Below are positions 38,157 through 48,686 of a stretch of DNA of 55,571 nt, piece by piece; within the stretch, counting starts at the first letter, position 1, and each line of letters opens with the position of its first letter. Origin of the DNA: an uncultured Bacteroidota bacterium (GTDB lineage Bacteria; Bacteroidota; Bacteroidia; Flavobacteriales; Flavobacteriaceae); the NCBI GenBank assembly GCA_902606525.1, contig CACLGW010000005.1, positions 1-55,571 of the forward strand. Reading direction: 5' to 3'. Both the position numbers and the translations under genes were made by a program. The notes below the pieces were generated by a model, which made no database searches, had not been told where the DNA came from, and was given only the letters and a program-made list of their open reading frames with translations.

Positions 38157-39350
38157 ATGAATCTCAGAATCAGATCATACAATTCTTTTTTTTGTGGATT
38201 AATATCTTTGTTCCTATTTATAAAATGCTCTCCCGATTCCTCTTCAGTAGAATATTTTAGGTCTGAAAGAAATGGAGATTTCAAAGCCAGAATTGTTGTC
38301 GATTCAACTATGATCTATAGAAATAATCGAAATAATGGTCAATTAAGTGTTGATATTAAGTATAAAGCAGTACTCTTAGATTCTGATATTGATTCTATAG
38401 AATGGTTATTTCCAGACGGAAATCCAGAAAATGCAAAAGAAACCTTGAGTGCATCTATAAATTATTCTAACTATGGTACTTTCAACTCTAAACTGATACT
38501 TACAAAAGTAGATACAGTAAACCTGAATAATATTTACTCTTATAAAGATACTATTGAAATATCTAACCCTATTAGAATTGCTTATAAGGAAACCAATTGG
38601 AGTACATTTATTACTACTGACGATCCTAATTGGTTAGTACTCCCAAATAACCAAAACGTAATAATTCGAGAAAATCAAATTTTTGAAGACTCAGATCCTT
38701 TTGAAGCTTATGCATCCTTCAAAGGGTTCAATAATAAAAAATTAAAATTTTCAATTGATTATAAGCTTACTTATAAAAATCCATTAAACGATAATATTAC
38801 TCAAAACCCAAAAATAGATATCCTAGTAGATGACCTTAAAGCTTTTGGTGTTTCTGGGGTGTCAAATGATAAATATTTCACTCAAGAATTTTTCGTAGAC
38901 AATCTAAATGATTTTGATTTTAAAATAAAAAAATATCCTTCAATAACTTCATCGAACTGGCAACTATCACTTACTGCGTCAAGCACAACATTGACTGATA
39001 TTGATATAGCATTATATGATCTTCTAAACCAAAATAAAATAATAGGGTATTTAAACCTTGAACAAACATCAACTTCTACCGAAACTACTTCTTATCAAGC
39101 CCTTTTAAATACCACTATTAATGGAACTATATATAATTTTGGTATTAAAAATCAGAGTATAGTGCTAGACGGAGATCCCATAACAATAAAACCTGGAAGT
39201 AATTACAAAATTATTTTTAATACCGAGGATAGTTTACCAAAGTCTTTTGAGATTTTAAATGAAAATTTTACCACAATACCTGTAAACCTTGAAAATAACG
39301 AATATTTCATAGACGCTACGTTTAAAAAACTATTTATAAGTCTAGAGTAG
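38157..39350 (+). CDS. Putative PKD-domain lipoprotein
   Basis: 397 aa; LISLFLFIKCSPDSSS lipobox-like N-terminus; IEWLFPDGNPENAKETLSASINYSNYGTFNSKLIL resembles PKD; abuts the upstream ORF (TAA|ATG). Confidence 0.75.
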   Translation: MNLRIRSYNSFFCGLISLFLFIKCSPDSSSVEYFRSERNGDFKARIVVDSTMIYRNNRNNGQLSVDIKYKAVLLDSDIDSIEWLFPDGNPENAKETLSASINYSNYGTFNSKLILTKVDTVNLNNIYSYKDTIEISNPIRIAYKETNWSTFITTDDPNWLVLPNNQNVIIRENQIFEDSDPFEAYASFKGFNNKKLKFSIDYKLTYKNPLNDNITQNPKIDILVDDLKAFGVSGVSNDKYFTQEFFVDNLNDFDFKIKKYPSITSSNWQLSLTASSTTLTDIDIALYDLLNQNKIIGYLNLEQTSTSTETTSYQALLNTTINGTIYNFGIKNQSIVLDGDPITIKPGSNYKIIFNTEDSLPKSFEILNENFTTIPVNLENNEYFIDATFKKLFISLE

Positions 39351-39396
39351 TAGTGATAAATTTTTACATTACAGTTATTACAGAATTATATTTTAA

Positions 39397-41200
39397 CTAA
39401 ATAAAATAAGAATTTTCCTTAATGAATCGATCTGCAATTTTAGTTCTAAGTGCAAAGTAGTTTGGAGATTTTATATAATCACCATGTTTCTCAACAGCAC
39501 TAATTAGTTGGTCACGTTCTATTTTATTATCTTCTGTTAAATGAAAAATTATTTCTTTAGCTTTTCTAGTCATTAGGTTTTGTGCTTCAAAAACATAATT
39601 TTGAACCATTTCAATTTGAGTTTCTTGGTTTTTGGCTCCTTCACGATTATAATTTTTAATTGTTCTTAAAATAGCTGATTCACAAAAATAAATCTCTATT
39701 AAGATATCAGATAAAGCTAGGAGAACCTGTTGTTCTTTTTCTAAATTATTACCATACTTTTGAATCACATTTCCAGCAATCATAAGGAACAAATACTTGA
39801 AGTTTTCAATCAATTGATTTTCTTGAAAAAGAGGACTCTCTTGAATTTCTTTCTTTCTTTCAGATCCCATGAGCATCGTTGCTTTCATAACTGCAGGCAT
39901 AAGATCCAAATCTCCTTTAATTCCTTTTTTTAGAATAAGTCCTATAGAAAGCATTCGATTAATCTCATTTGTCCCCTCATATATTCTACCAATTCTTGAA
40001 TCTCTCCATGCAGATTCCATAGGGGTGTCTGCAGAAAATCCCATGCCCCCAAGAATTTGAATTCCATGATCAGCACAATTCTGCATATCCTCAGACGCAC
40101 CAACTTTTATTAATGAACATTCTATTGCAAAATCTTCTACTCCTTTGAGCTCTGCTTCTTGACGATTTAATCCATTATCAATATGGTATTTAATTCTACT
40201 TTCAATATCATATGCAGCTCGGTAACATGCGGACTCTCCAACATAACATGATGACGCCATTTGAGCTATTTTTTCTTTTATTGCTCCAAATGAAGCTATT
40301 GGTTTTTTAAACTGTACTCGTTCTTTTGCATATTGTATAGACTTTGATGTTACTCTCCTTTGTGCCTCTAGACAGGCAACACCTAACTTTATTCTACCAA
40401 CATTTAACGCATTCATAGCAATTTTAAATCCCCCATTACGTTCACCTAACATATTTTCTATTGGAACTTTAGTTTTGTTAAAAAAAGACTTGACGAGTTG
40501 AAGATGCGTGAATACCCAATTTATTCTCTTCTTCCCCGAGTTCTATTCCATTGCTATTTTCTTTTGGTACAATAAATCCTGTAATATTTTTATCATTACC
40601 AATCCGAGCAAAAACAATAAATAGACTTGCAAATCCAGCGTTTGAGATCCACATCTTTTGTCCAGTGATTTCATAATATTTTCCGTCTTCAGTTAAGACT
40701 GCCTTAGTTTTTCCTGAATTTGCGTCTGATCCAGCACCTGGCTCAGTCAGGCAATAAGATGCAAACCATTCCCCAGAGGCTAGTTTTGGGAGATACTCTT
40801 TTTTTTGAGTCTCAGTACCATAAAGCAGTATAGGTAATATTCCTATTCCAGTATGAGCTCCAAAAGCAGTAGATATTGATCCAGAAGCTCCAGATATATA
40901 ATCACAAACAAGCATGGTTGAAACAAAACCCATGCCCATTCCACCGTAATTCTCAGGGACAGGTATACTTAAAAAACCTAATTCACCAGCTTTTTTCATT
41001 AATGATTCTGTAAAAGCATAATCCTTTTTTTCAAATCTTACCTTATTTGGCCAAACTTCTCTGTCTATAAATTCTACAACTGATTCTTTAATCATTGTTT
41101 GTTCTTCACTGAAATCTTCAGGAGTAAAAACTTGATTTGAATCAGTTTTAGATATTATAAAGGCCCCGCCATTAATTTCTTTTGTTGCTATTTTATCCAT
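39397..41200 (-). pseudogene. Acyl-CoA dehydrogenase, split into two ORFs (40478-41200 and 39397-40452) by a +1 frameshift in a 7-nt homopolymer
   Basis: N-part ends …GIHASSTRQVFF*, C-part continues …NMLGERNGGFKIAMNALNVGRIKLG; removing one T from T7 (A7 at 40480-40486 on +) joins them as STRQVFFNKTKVPIENMLGERNGG. Confidence 0.9.
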
Positions 41201-41202
41201 CT

Positions 41203-41652
41203 TTATATAGTTTTTAGTGCTGGTGTAAAATGCTCAAAAATTTGAGCATTCTTTTTAATACAATTCATAACCTCAAAAAAGGTATTTATTTTTTTAGAGT
41301 CTAATGACTTTTCTATCTTTTGATTAAAATTTAGGACAACGGCCTTAGAATCGTCTCTCTTTTCTTTACCGAAGGGTGTTAGATGAATTAAAACACTTCT
41401 TCCGTCATTGGGGTTTTGTGAACGATAAATGAGTTTTCGCTCTTCCATTGTACTTAATAAACGAGATAAACTTGTAGGTTCCATACCCATTTTAGGACCT
41501 AAATTTGTAGATGGGGTTCCTTTTGCATCAATACTTAAAAGCGCAAAACCAGTAGCCATTGTTGAGTCAAATTTATTTGCCTCTTTGTTATACATTTTAC
41601 TCACCATTTGCCATGTAGATCTTAAAATGCTATCAAAAGTTTCTTGTTTCAT
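41203..41652 (-). CDS. MarR family transcriptional regulator
   Basis: 149 aa; winged-helix MarR pattern (GPKMGMEPTSLSRLLSTMEERKLIYRSQNPNDGRSVLIHLTPFGKEK). Confidence 0.9.
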   Translation of the reverse strand: MKQETFDSILRSTWQMVSKMYNKEANKFDSTMATGFALLSIDAKGTPSTNLGPKMGMEPTSLSRLLSTMEERKLIYRSQNPNDGRSVLIHLTPFGKEKRDDSKAVVLNFNQKIEKSLDSKKINTFFEVMNCIKKNAQIFEHFTPALKTI

Positions 41653-41773
41653 AAAATCAAATTTAAAAAATATTTGTTATGCACGCATAATAAATATGAA
41701 AAAAAAGCCCTATTAAATAAAATTTTTCAGCTATCGTTAAATTGATTTAAAAGTTTTTAAATCTTCATAGATT

Positions 41774-43540
41774 TTAATTGTATAACCGGTCAATTAAATC
41801 TTTATATTTTTCACTAACTATTTTTCTTTTGAGTTTCATGGTTGGTGTTAAATGACCATCATCAATTGTCCATTCATTTGGAGTTAGTTCTATTTTCTTT
41901 ATTTGCTCCCAGGAGCCAAAGTTTTCATTATGAAAATTCACTTCTTTTTCTATAGCTTTTTTTAAAAGAGGTTCATTTACTACTTGTGAAAGTGAACTAC
42001 AGGTAATACTATTAACTTCTAGAAAATTAATAGCATGATCTAAATTAGGTTGAATTAAAGCTGCTGGCATTTTTTTGCCTGCACCAACAACCATTATCTG
42101 TTCAATAAATAATGATTGTTTCATTTGATTCTCAATTACTGCAGGTGAAATGTATTTACCTCCGGATGTTTTAAACATTTCTTTCTTTCTATCTGTAATT
42201 TTTAAAAATCCTTCTTCATCAAGCTCTCCAATATCACCTGTATGAAAATAATCTCCTGTCATAACTTCCTGAGTCATTTTTTCTTCCTTGTAATATCCCA
42301 TCATAATGTTAGGACCTTTACAAAGAATTTCCCCATCTTCGGCAATTTTAACCTCAACACCACTGATAACTTTTCCAACAGTACCCATTTTGAGATTTTT
42401 ATTTTTTAGAGATCCAACCGTAATTATTGGAGAGGTTTCTGTAAGACCATATCCTTCAACAGTAGTCATTTCAGCCGCAGAAAAAACTTTTGCGAGTCTT
42501 GATTGAAGAGGGGCACTACCTGATACTATAATTTCTAAATTTCCACCTAATGCTTCCTTCCATTTTGACAAAATAAGTTTTCTAGCAATTTTTAATTTTA
42601 GCTCATACAAAAACCCATTTTTCCCATAGGGTTCATATTGAAGACCAATATTTACTGCCCAATAAAAAAGTATTTTCTTGATGCCAGAAAGTTCTTCCCC
42701 ACGAGCATAAATTTTGTCATATACTTTTTCAAGTAAACGTGGAACTGCAGTCATTCCATTGGGCTTGACTTCTTTTAAATTATCAGCTATTGTTTCCAAA
42801 GATTCGGCAAAATATATTGATATACTATTGAAAGTATAGATATAGAGAATTACACGCTCAAAAATGTGACATATTGGTAAAAAACTTAGTGCTTTTGATT
42901 CTCCTGTGACTAAAGGGAGTCTGTCTGATCCAGAAATTGCATTTTTTACAATATTGTTATGGCTTAACATAACACCTTTGGGAATACCAGTAGTGCCTGA
43001 CGTATAAATTATTGTTGCTAAATCTTTAGGATCAACGGATTCCCGCATAATACTAATTATATCATCGTTATCTAAATTTGATCCTAAATCAAGTAGTTTA
43101 GTCCAGTGGCTACAATTTTGAATTTTATCAAATGAATATATTTTTTTTAACGATTTGACATTCTTTTGAATGGATTTGACCTTATCAAAAACATTTTGAT
43201 CGGATACAAAACAATAAATACTTTCTGAGTGATTTAAAATGTATTCGTAGTCTTTAGAAGAGATTGTTGGATATAGTGGGACACTTACTGCACCCAGAGA
43301 AAGAATTCCAACATCCATTATGCACCATTCTGTTCTATTGTTAGTACATATCATAGCTATTTTATCACCAGCTTTTACACCCATACTCGCTAGTGCTTTA
43401 CTAACAGCTCTTGATTGATCAAGGAATCCTTCAGTAGATAAACTTTGCCACTTTCCATCGTATTTTGTATTGAAAGCTTTTTCTAAAGGGAAATTTTTGT
43501 GTTGATATTCTATAAATTCAAATAATCTTGTTGGTTCCAT
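41774..43540 (-). CDS. Long-chain fatty acid--CoA ligase (AMP-binding)
   Basis: 588 aa; TIIYTSGTTGIPKGVMLSHNNI, EGYGLTETSPI, YFHTGDIGELDEEGFLKITDRKKEMFKTSGGKYISP. Confidence 0.94.
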   Translation of the reverse strand: MEPTRLFEFIEYQHKNFPLEKAFNTKYDGKWQSLSTEGFLDQSRAVSKALASMGVKAGDKIAMICTNNRTEWCIMDVGILSLGAVSVPLYPTISSKDYEYILNHSESIYCFVSDQNVFDKVKSIQKNVKSLKKIYSFDKIQNCSHWTKLLDLGSNLDNDDIISIMRESVDPKDLATIIYTSGTTGIPKGVMLSHNNIVKNAISGSDRLPLVTGESKALSFLPICHIFERVILYIYTFNSISIYFAESLETIADNLKEVKPNGMTAVPRLLEKVYDKIYARGEELSGIKKILFYWAVNIGLQYEPYGKNGFLYELKLKIARKLILSKWKEALGGNLEIIVSGSAPLQSRLAKVFSAAEMTTVEGYGLTETSPIITVGSLKNKNLKMGTVGKVISGVEVKIAEDGEILCKGPNIMMGYYKEEKMTQEVMTGDYFHTGDIGELDEEGFLKITDRKKEMFKTSGGKYISPAVIENQMKQSLFIEQIMVVGAGKKMPAALIQPNLDHAINFLEVNSITCSSLSQVVNEPLLKKAIEKEVNFHNENFGSWEQIKKIELTPNEWTIDDGHLTPTMKLKRKIVSEKYKDLIDRLYN

Positions 43541-43602
43541 ATGTTTGTTTTACTGCAAAATAGGAAATATTTTAAAGCAAAAGAAGAAGTAACAAATCAA
43601 GC

Positions 43603-46600
43603 CTAATTTATAAGCCACTTATGTGCGTTCTCAAAGACCATTACCCAAGGACTTACTTCATCAGAACGGTTTTTGGCGTAGTATGGCCAATTCCACGGGA
43701 ATATAGTTCTTTCTAAATGAGGCATCATTACAAGATGCCTGCCATCTTCACTAGATAACATTGCTGCATTATAGTCTGAACCATTTGGGTTTGAAGGATA
43801 TTGATTGTAAAGATATTTCGCAGGGATTTGATAGCTACTTTCCTCATACGGAAAAGAGAATTTTCCTTCTCCATGTGCGGCCCAAATACCCAAAGTACTC
43901 CCTTCAAGACCACTTAAAATAATTGACTTGCTTTTTTCTATTGTCACAGCAGTAAATATACATTCAAATTTTCCAGAATCATTATTTAACATTTTAGGGC
44001 GTTGTTTGTGATTTGGTGTAATTAATCCTAATTCAATAAACAATTGACAGCCATTACAAACACCTAGCGATAAAGTATCTGGTCTTTTAAAGAAATTTTC
44101 AATTGCAAATTTTGCTTTTTGATTGAACTTAAAAGCACCTGCCCATCCCTTTGCTGAGCCTAAAACATCTGAATTTGAGAAACCTCCGACTGCTACTAAA
44201 AGACTTATATCTTCGAGTGTTTCTCTTCCTTCAATCAAATCGGTCATATGTACATCACGTACTTCAAAACCGCTCAAATCCATCATGTAAGCCATTTCGC
44301 GTTCTGAGTTGCTTCCCTTTTCACGAATTACAGCTGCTTTTATGATTTTTTCTTTAGGGGCAGGTTTTTTTCCATCAAATTCAATAGGGAAATTAAATTT
44401 AAGAGGTTGTTTTGTAACATTTTCAGCTCGAATAGCAGCCAAATCAATTTTTGTTTGCTTTGACTCAAGTTTAGTAGATGTTGCCATCCACGTCTTCCGC
44501 ATTAGTGGTATTGATAAATGAATTTCACCAATAGTTAAAATATTTTGTTTAGTAGTTTTACCAATCTTGACTGCTTTAATTCCCATCTTATCAAAAGAAG
44601 TAGTGAGATTTTCAGTTGATTGAAGAATAACACCTACTTTCTCCGAAAAAAGAATTTTTACTAAATCATCCTCATTTAAACCACTAAAGTCAATTTCTAT
44701 ACCTAATGAAGTAGAGGGGAAGCAAAGTTCTAGTAGGGATGTGATCAAACCTCCTGATCCAATGTCATGGCCTGCATTAATTTTTCCATTTAAGATATGA
44801 TCTTGAACTGAATTAAATGCTTTTTTAAAATAAGCGGCGTTTTGGACAAATGGAGTATCCTTACCAATACAATTTTGACTTTGAGCAAAAGAAGAGCCAC
44901 CTAAATAAAACTGGTCTTGTGCAAAATCAATATAGTATATATCTCCTCCATTTAATGTAGCTACAGGGGTAATAATATTGCAGATATCTTTACATTGACC
45001 TGACGCAGAAATAATAACAGTACCTGGAGCTAATACATCTCCGTCAGAATATTTTTGTTTCATAGAAAGGGAATCCTTTCCTGTGGGAATATTAATACCT
45101 AATGAAATAGCAAAATTAGAACATTCCTGAACAGCTTCATATAAACGAGCATCTTCTCCTGGATTATTGCATGGCCACATCCAGTTTGCTGAAAGCGAAA
45201 TGCTTTTAAGCCCTTCTTCAAGTGGAGCAAAAACAATATTAGTTAATGCTTCAGCTATTGCCGTATTACTTCCTTTTTTAGCACTAATTAGTGCACTGAC
45301 AGGAGCATGTCCAATTGAAGTAGCAATTCCTTTTTGTCCTCTATAATCTAAAGCAATTACTCCACAATTACTTAAAGGTAATTGAAGCTCACCTACACAT
45401 TGTTGTTGAGCTACACGACCAGTTACGCAACGATCAACTTTGTTGGTTAACCAATCTTTGCTTGCAACTGCCTCTATCTGAAGAACTTTCTTAATATAAT
45501 GCTTAATTTCTTTTTGAGAATATGATAATTCATCATATTTATGATTTAATGAAGTATCTTCCATAATGGTTTTTGGGGAGCTACCAAAGAGCGCTGAGAG
45601 TTTTAAATCAATAGATTTTTGATTAGTTTCTCTAGAATAAAAAGAAAAATTGTGATCATTAGTAACCTCGCCAACTATATAAAAGGGAGCACGCTCGCGT
45701 TGAGCAATTCTTTTTAAATGACCTGCGTCTTTAGGAGAAAGAATAAGCCCCATACGTTCTTGTGATTCATTCCCAATTATTTCTTTAGCAGAAAGAGAAG
45801 AATCTCCTAAAGGAAGTCTATCAATATTTATGGCACCTCCAATATCTTCAACTAATTCTGATAAACAATTTAGATGACCTCCAGCTCCGTGATCATGGAT
45901 TGATACAATAGGATTTCTCTTACTTTCAACCAATCCGCGAATAGTGTTTGCAACTCGTTTTTGCATTTCAGGATTGGAACGCTGAATAGCATTAAGTTCG
46001 ATTCTACTTCCAAAAACACCAGTATTAGCTGAAGAAACAGCAGCTCCACCCATACCAATTCGGTAATTATCTCCACCAAGAATAATAATTTTATCTCCTT
46101 TTTTAGGAAGACCTTTTTGAGCTTGCTCTTTTTTCCCATAACCTATTCCTCCTGCAAGCATAATAACTTTATCAAAACCTAGACGTCTGCCATTTTCCTT
46201 ATGTTCAAAAGTAAGTAGAGAACCTGCGATTAGGGGCTGACCAAATTTATTTCCAAAATCTGATGCTCCGTTTGATGCTTTAATTAAAATATCAATTGGA
46301 GTTTGATAAAGCCATTTTCGTTCTTTAAAGGAAGTCTTTCTCCAATCATCTTGGATTCGTGAGTATGGAGTCATGTAAACCGCAGTTCCAGCAAGGGGAA
46401 TAGATCCTTTTCCACCAGCTAAACGATCACGAATCTCTCCTCCTGATCCCGTTGCTGCTCCATTAAAAGGCTCAACAGTTGTTGGAAAGTTATGAGTTTC
46501 TGCTTTTAATGAAATTACACTATCAATAGTTTTTTTCATAAAACTACTCGGGAATTCAGCAGATTGTGGTGCAAATTGTTCAATAATTGGGCCCTCTATA

Positions 46601-47235
46601 AAGGCTACATTGTCCTTATAGGCTGAAATAATTTTATTAGGATTTTTTTTAGAGGTTTTTTTTATAAGATTGAAAAGACTATTTTTTTTAACTTGGCCAT
46701 CAACAACAAACTCCCCATTAAAGATCTTATGACGACAATGTTCAGAATTTACTTGCGAAAATCCAAAGACTTCAGAATCAGTCAAAGGTCTTTCTAAGGA
46801 ATCTGATAATTCATTCAAATAATTTATTTCTTCAGAGTTAAGAGCTAAACCCTCCTTAATATTATAATCTTCAATATCATCAATTTTATAAACCTTTTCA
46901 GGTTTAATATTGATAGAGAAGAGTTTTTGATTTAAACTATTAACCTCAACAAATAACATGGGGTCAATATCTTTAATAGTTTTTTTATTTAAATATTCTT
47001 CAATCCGAAGCACTCCTGCAACACCCATACTTTCGGTAATTTCAACAGCGTTGGTGCTCCATGGAGTAACCATATTTGCTCTTGGTCCCACAAAATTTCC
47101 ATGAATACTAGAGTTTTTAATCTGTGGTGCATTGCCAAAAAGCCACTGTAGTTTTTTGATGTTTTCTGATGTTAGAGATGAAGAAGTTTCAACAACAAAA
47201 ACTTTAGATTTCGTATTGCCAAAAAACAGTAGCAT
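43603..47235 (-). CDS. purL: Phosphoribosylformylglycinamidine synthase (large single-chain form)
   Basis: ~1210 aa; FGAR-AT motifs (SEHCRHKIFNG, KAETHNFPTTVEPFNGAATGSGGEIRD) and C-terminal glutaminase (LGVCNGCQLF); ORF track start 47244 is TTG, ATG at 47235 preferred. Confidence 0.97.
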   Translation of the reverse strand: MLLFFGNTKSKVFVVETSSSLTSENIKKLQWLFGNAPQIKNSSIHGNFVGPRANMVTPWSTNAVEITESMGVAGVLRIEEYLNKKTIKDIDPMLFVEVNSLNQKLFSINIKPEKVYKIDDIEDYNIKEGLALNSEEINYLNELSDSLERPLTDSEVFGFSQVNSEHCRHKIFNGEFVVDGQVKKNSLFNLIKKTSKKNPNKIISAYKDNVAFIEGPIIEQFAPQSAEFPSSFMKKTIDSVISLKAETHNFPTTVEPFNGAATGSGGEIRDRLAGGKGSIPLAGTAVYMTPYSRIQDDWRKTSFKERKWLYQTPIDILIKASNGASDFGNKFGQPLIAGSLLTFEHKENGRRLGFDKVIMLAGGIGYGKKEQAQKGLPKKGDKIIILGGDNYRIGMGGAAVSSANTGVFGSRIELNAIQRSNPEMQKRVANTIRGLVESKRNPIVSIHDHGAGGHLNCLSELVEDIGGAINIDRLPLGDSSLSAKEIIGNESQERMGLILSPKDAGHLKRIAQRERAPFYIVGEVTNDHNFSFYSRETNQKSIDLKLSALFGSSPKTIMEDTSLNHKYDELSYSQKEIKHYIKKVLQIEAVASKDWLTNKVDRCVTGRVAQQQCVGELQLPLSNCGVIALDYRGQKGIATSIGHAPVSALISAKKGSNTAIAEALTNIVFAPLEEGLKSISLSANWMWPCNNPGEDARLYEAVQECSNFAISLGINIPTGKDSLSMKQKYSDGDVLAPGTVIISASGQCKDICNIITPVATLNGGDIYYIDFAQDQFYLGGSSFAQSQNCIGKDTPFVQNAAYFKKAFNSVQDHILNGKINAGHDIGSGGLITSLLELCFPSTSLGIEIDFSGLNEDDLVKILFSEKVGVILQSTENLTTSFDKMGIKAVKIGKTTKQNILTIGEIHLSIPLMRKTWMATSTKLESKQTKIDLAAIRAENVTKQPLKFNFPIEFDGKKPAPKEKIIKAAVIREKGSNSEREMAYMMDLSGFEVRDVHMTDLIEGRETLEDISLLVAVGGFSNSDVLGSAKGWAGAFKFNQKAKFAIENFFKRPDTLSLGVCNGCQLFIELGLITPNHKQRPKMLNNDSGKFECIFTAVTIEKSKSIILSGLEGSTLGIWAAHGEGKFSFPYEESSYQIPAKYLYNQYPSNPNGSDYNAAMLSSEDGRHLVMMPHLERTIFPWNWPYYAKNRSDEVSPWVMVFENAHKWLIN

Positions 47236-47288
47236 AGAAAACAATTTTGAATTTTAAAAATACGTCTTTTCTATTGTTTTTTGATAAT

Positions 47289-47296
47289 CAAAAATA
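47289..47296 (-). promoter_or_regulatory. Possible Bacteroidota -7 element (TAnnTTTG) upstream of purL
   Basis: TATTTTTG on the minus strand ~53 nt before the purL ATG; no clear -33 TTTG partner. Confidence 0.25.
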
Positions 47297-47413
47297 TCAT
47301 AAAAGATCAAGTTGTTGCAGAGTTATTCACAACACTATTAAATATCCTTTCAACTAATTTAATTTTTACTTTTACAATAAATAAGATTTAACTTTTGTAA
47401 GTCTTTATTAAAA

Positions 47414-48625
47414 CTATATTCTAATTAATCGAGCCATATAAAAACCATCTCCTTTTGAGTTTTGAGTTAGTAGTTTTTTTTCTTTTTCTAAACGAAATGA
47501 TTTTCCTGAGTTTGATTTTAGAAAGTTTTGAATTTGTTTTTCATTTTCATTTGAAAAAATTGAGCAAGTTGAATACATTAAAATACCACCTTTTTTAACT
47601 AAAATAGATTGTTTATTGAGTATTTCTTGCTGTATTTGAATTAATTCATCAATCTGTTTTGGATTCATATGCCACTTCAGTGCAGGATTTCGTCTTAACA
47701 CTCCGAGATTACTGCAAGGAGCGTCGATTAAAACAAGATCAACATTTTCTCTATACTTTTTGAATATGTCATCTGAATCTATATTTTGAATTTTAACCAT
47801 TCTTACTCCATTTCTTTTGATACGTATCACGAGTTGTTCTAATTTTTTTTTATTTGGATCCAATGCCATGATACGCCCCTTATTTTCCATTAGATTGGCA
47901 AGATGAAGTGTTTTTCCCCCTGCTCCAGCACAAGCATCGAAAACGAGCATACCTGGTTTTGGATCAGCGAAAAGTGATACTTTTTGAGAATTTGCATCTT
48001 GAACTTCAAACCAACCTTGCTTAAATAATTCTAGATGATTCAGTTTTTGATGTTTATTTAAAAACAGTGCAGTTGGGAATTCTGGTATTATTGTAGATTC
48101 GATTCCATACTTCTTTTTTAATATACTTTTAAGTTTTATAGAAGTTGTTTTAAAAATATTAACCCTAAGTACAAGAGGAGCTTTCTCGTTTAGGCTTTTA
48201 ATCTCTTTTTCCCAGACAGATTTCCCAAAATTTTTTATTCCCAAATTATCTAACCAATCAGGAATGGATTGTAAAATAGCCCTTGCATTTTTTTTAGGCT
48301 TTAATTTTAAAGTCACGGTTTGACTTTTTATTTCTGAAAAAAAATCCCAATCTGGTAAAGGGATATTCTTATTAATGATCCAAATACCCAAAAGACTCCA
48401 ATAATATCGATCTGATTTGGGATCAAGTTTACCCATTTCAGAAAATTTTCTTTTCCATCGGATAATTTCAAAAACACCCTCCCCAACTAGCCTTCGGTCT
48501 CTAGAGCCCCATCTTTTATTTTGTTTTAGTAGCCGATTAAGGGATGGTCTTAAGGCACTTTTATGCTGAAGTATATTTTTAATACAGGATTCGATTCCTA
48601 ATGCAAGATTTTTGTGTAATTTCAT
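47414..48625 (-). CDS. RsmB/NOP family RNA (cytosine-C5) methyltransferase
   Basis: 403 aa; FDACAGAGGKTLHLANLM, DAPCSNLGVLRRNPALKW, STCSIFSNENEKQIQNFL. Confidence 0.92.
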   Translation of the reverse strand: MKLHKNLALGIESCIKNILQHKSALRPSLNRLLKQNKRWGSRDRRLVGEGVFEIIRWKRKFSEMGKLDPKSDRYYWSLLGIWIINKNIPLPDWDFFSEIKSQTVTLKLKPKKNARAILQSIPDWLDNLGIKNFGKSVWEKEIKSLNEKAPLVLRVNIFKTTSIKLKSILKKKYGIESTIIPEFPTALFLNKHQKLNHLELFKQGWFEVQDANSQKVSLFADPKPGMLVFDACAGAGGKTLHLANLMENKGRIMALDPNKKKLEQLVIRIKRNGVRMVKIQNIDSDDIFKKYRENVDLVLIDAPCSNLGVLRRNPALKWHMNPKQIDELIQIQQEILNKQSILVKKGGILMYSTCSIFSNENEKQIQNFLKSNSGKSFRLEKEKKLLTQNSKGDGFYMARLIRI

Positions 48626-48686
48626 TTGACAAAATCTAGGCTAATTACTTTCCTTTTATTTATGTACAATAGTGAAAATAAAAAGG

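Noticed and set aside
39351-39396. Strand switch (mostly plus genes to the left, minus genes to the right) as a possible replication terminus/dif site
   Set aside because: No dif-like 28-mer seen in the short intergenic region, plus/minus genes are mixed between 10-20 kb, and the rRNA-protein operon location argues against a terminus; needs genome-wide GC skew.
47323-47331. TTATTCACA, a DnaA-box-like 9-mer in the 169-bp gap between purL and the RsmB-like gene
   Set aside because: Single box in AT-rich DNA with no cluster or DUE-like array nearby; expected by chance; would need genome-wide skew and box clustering to support an origin.
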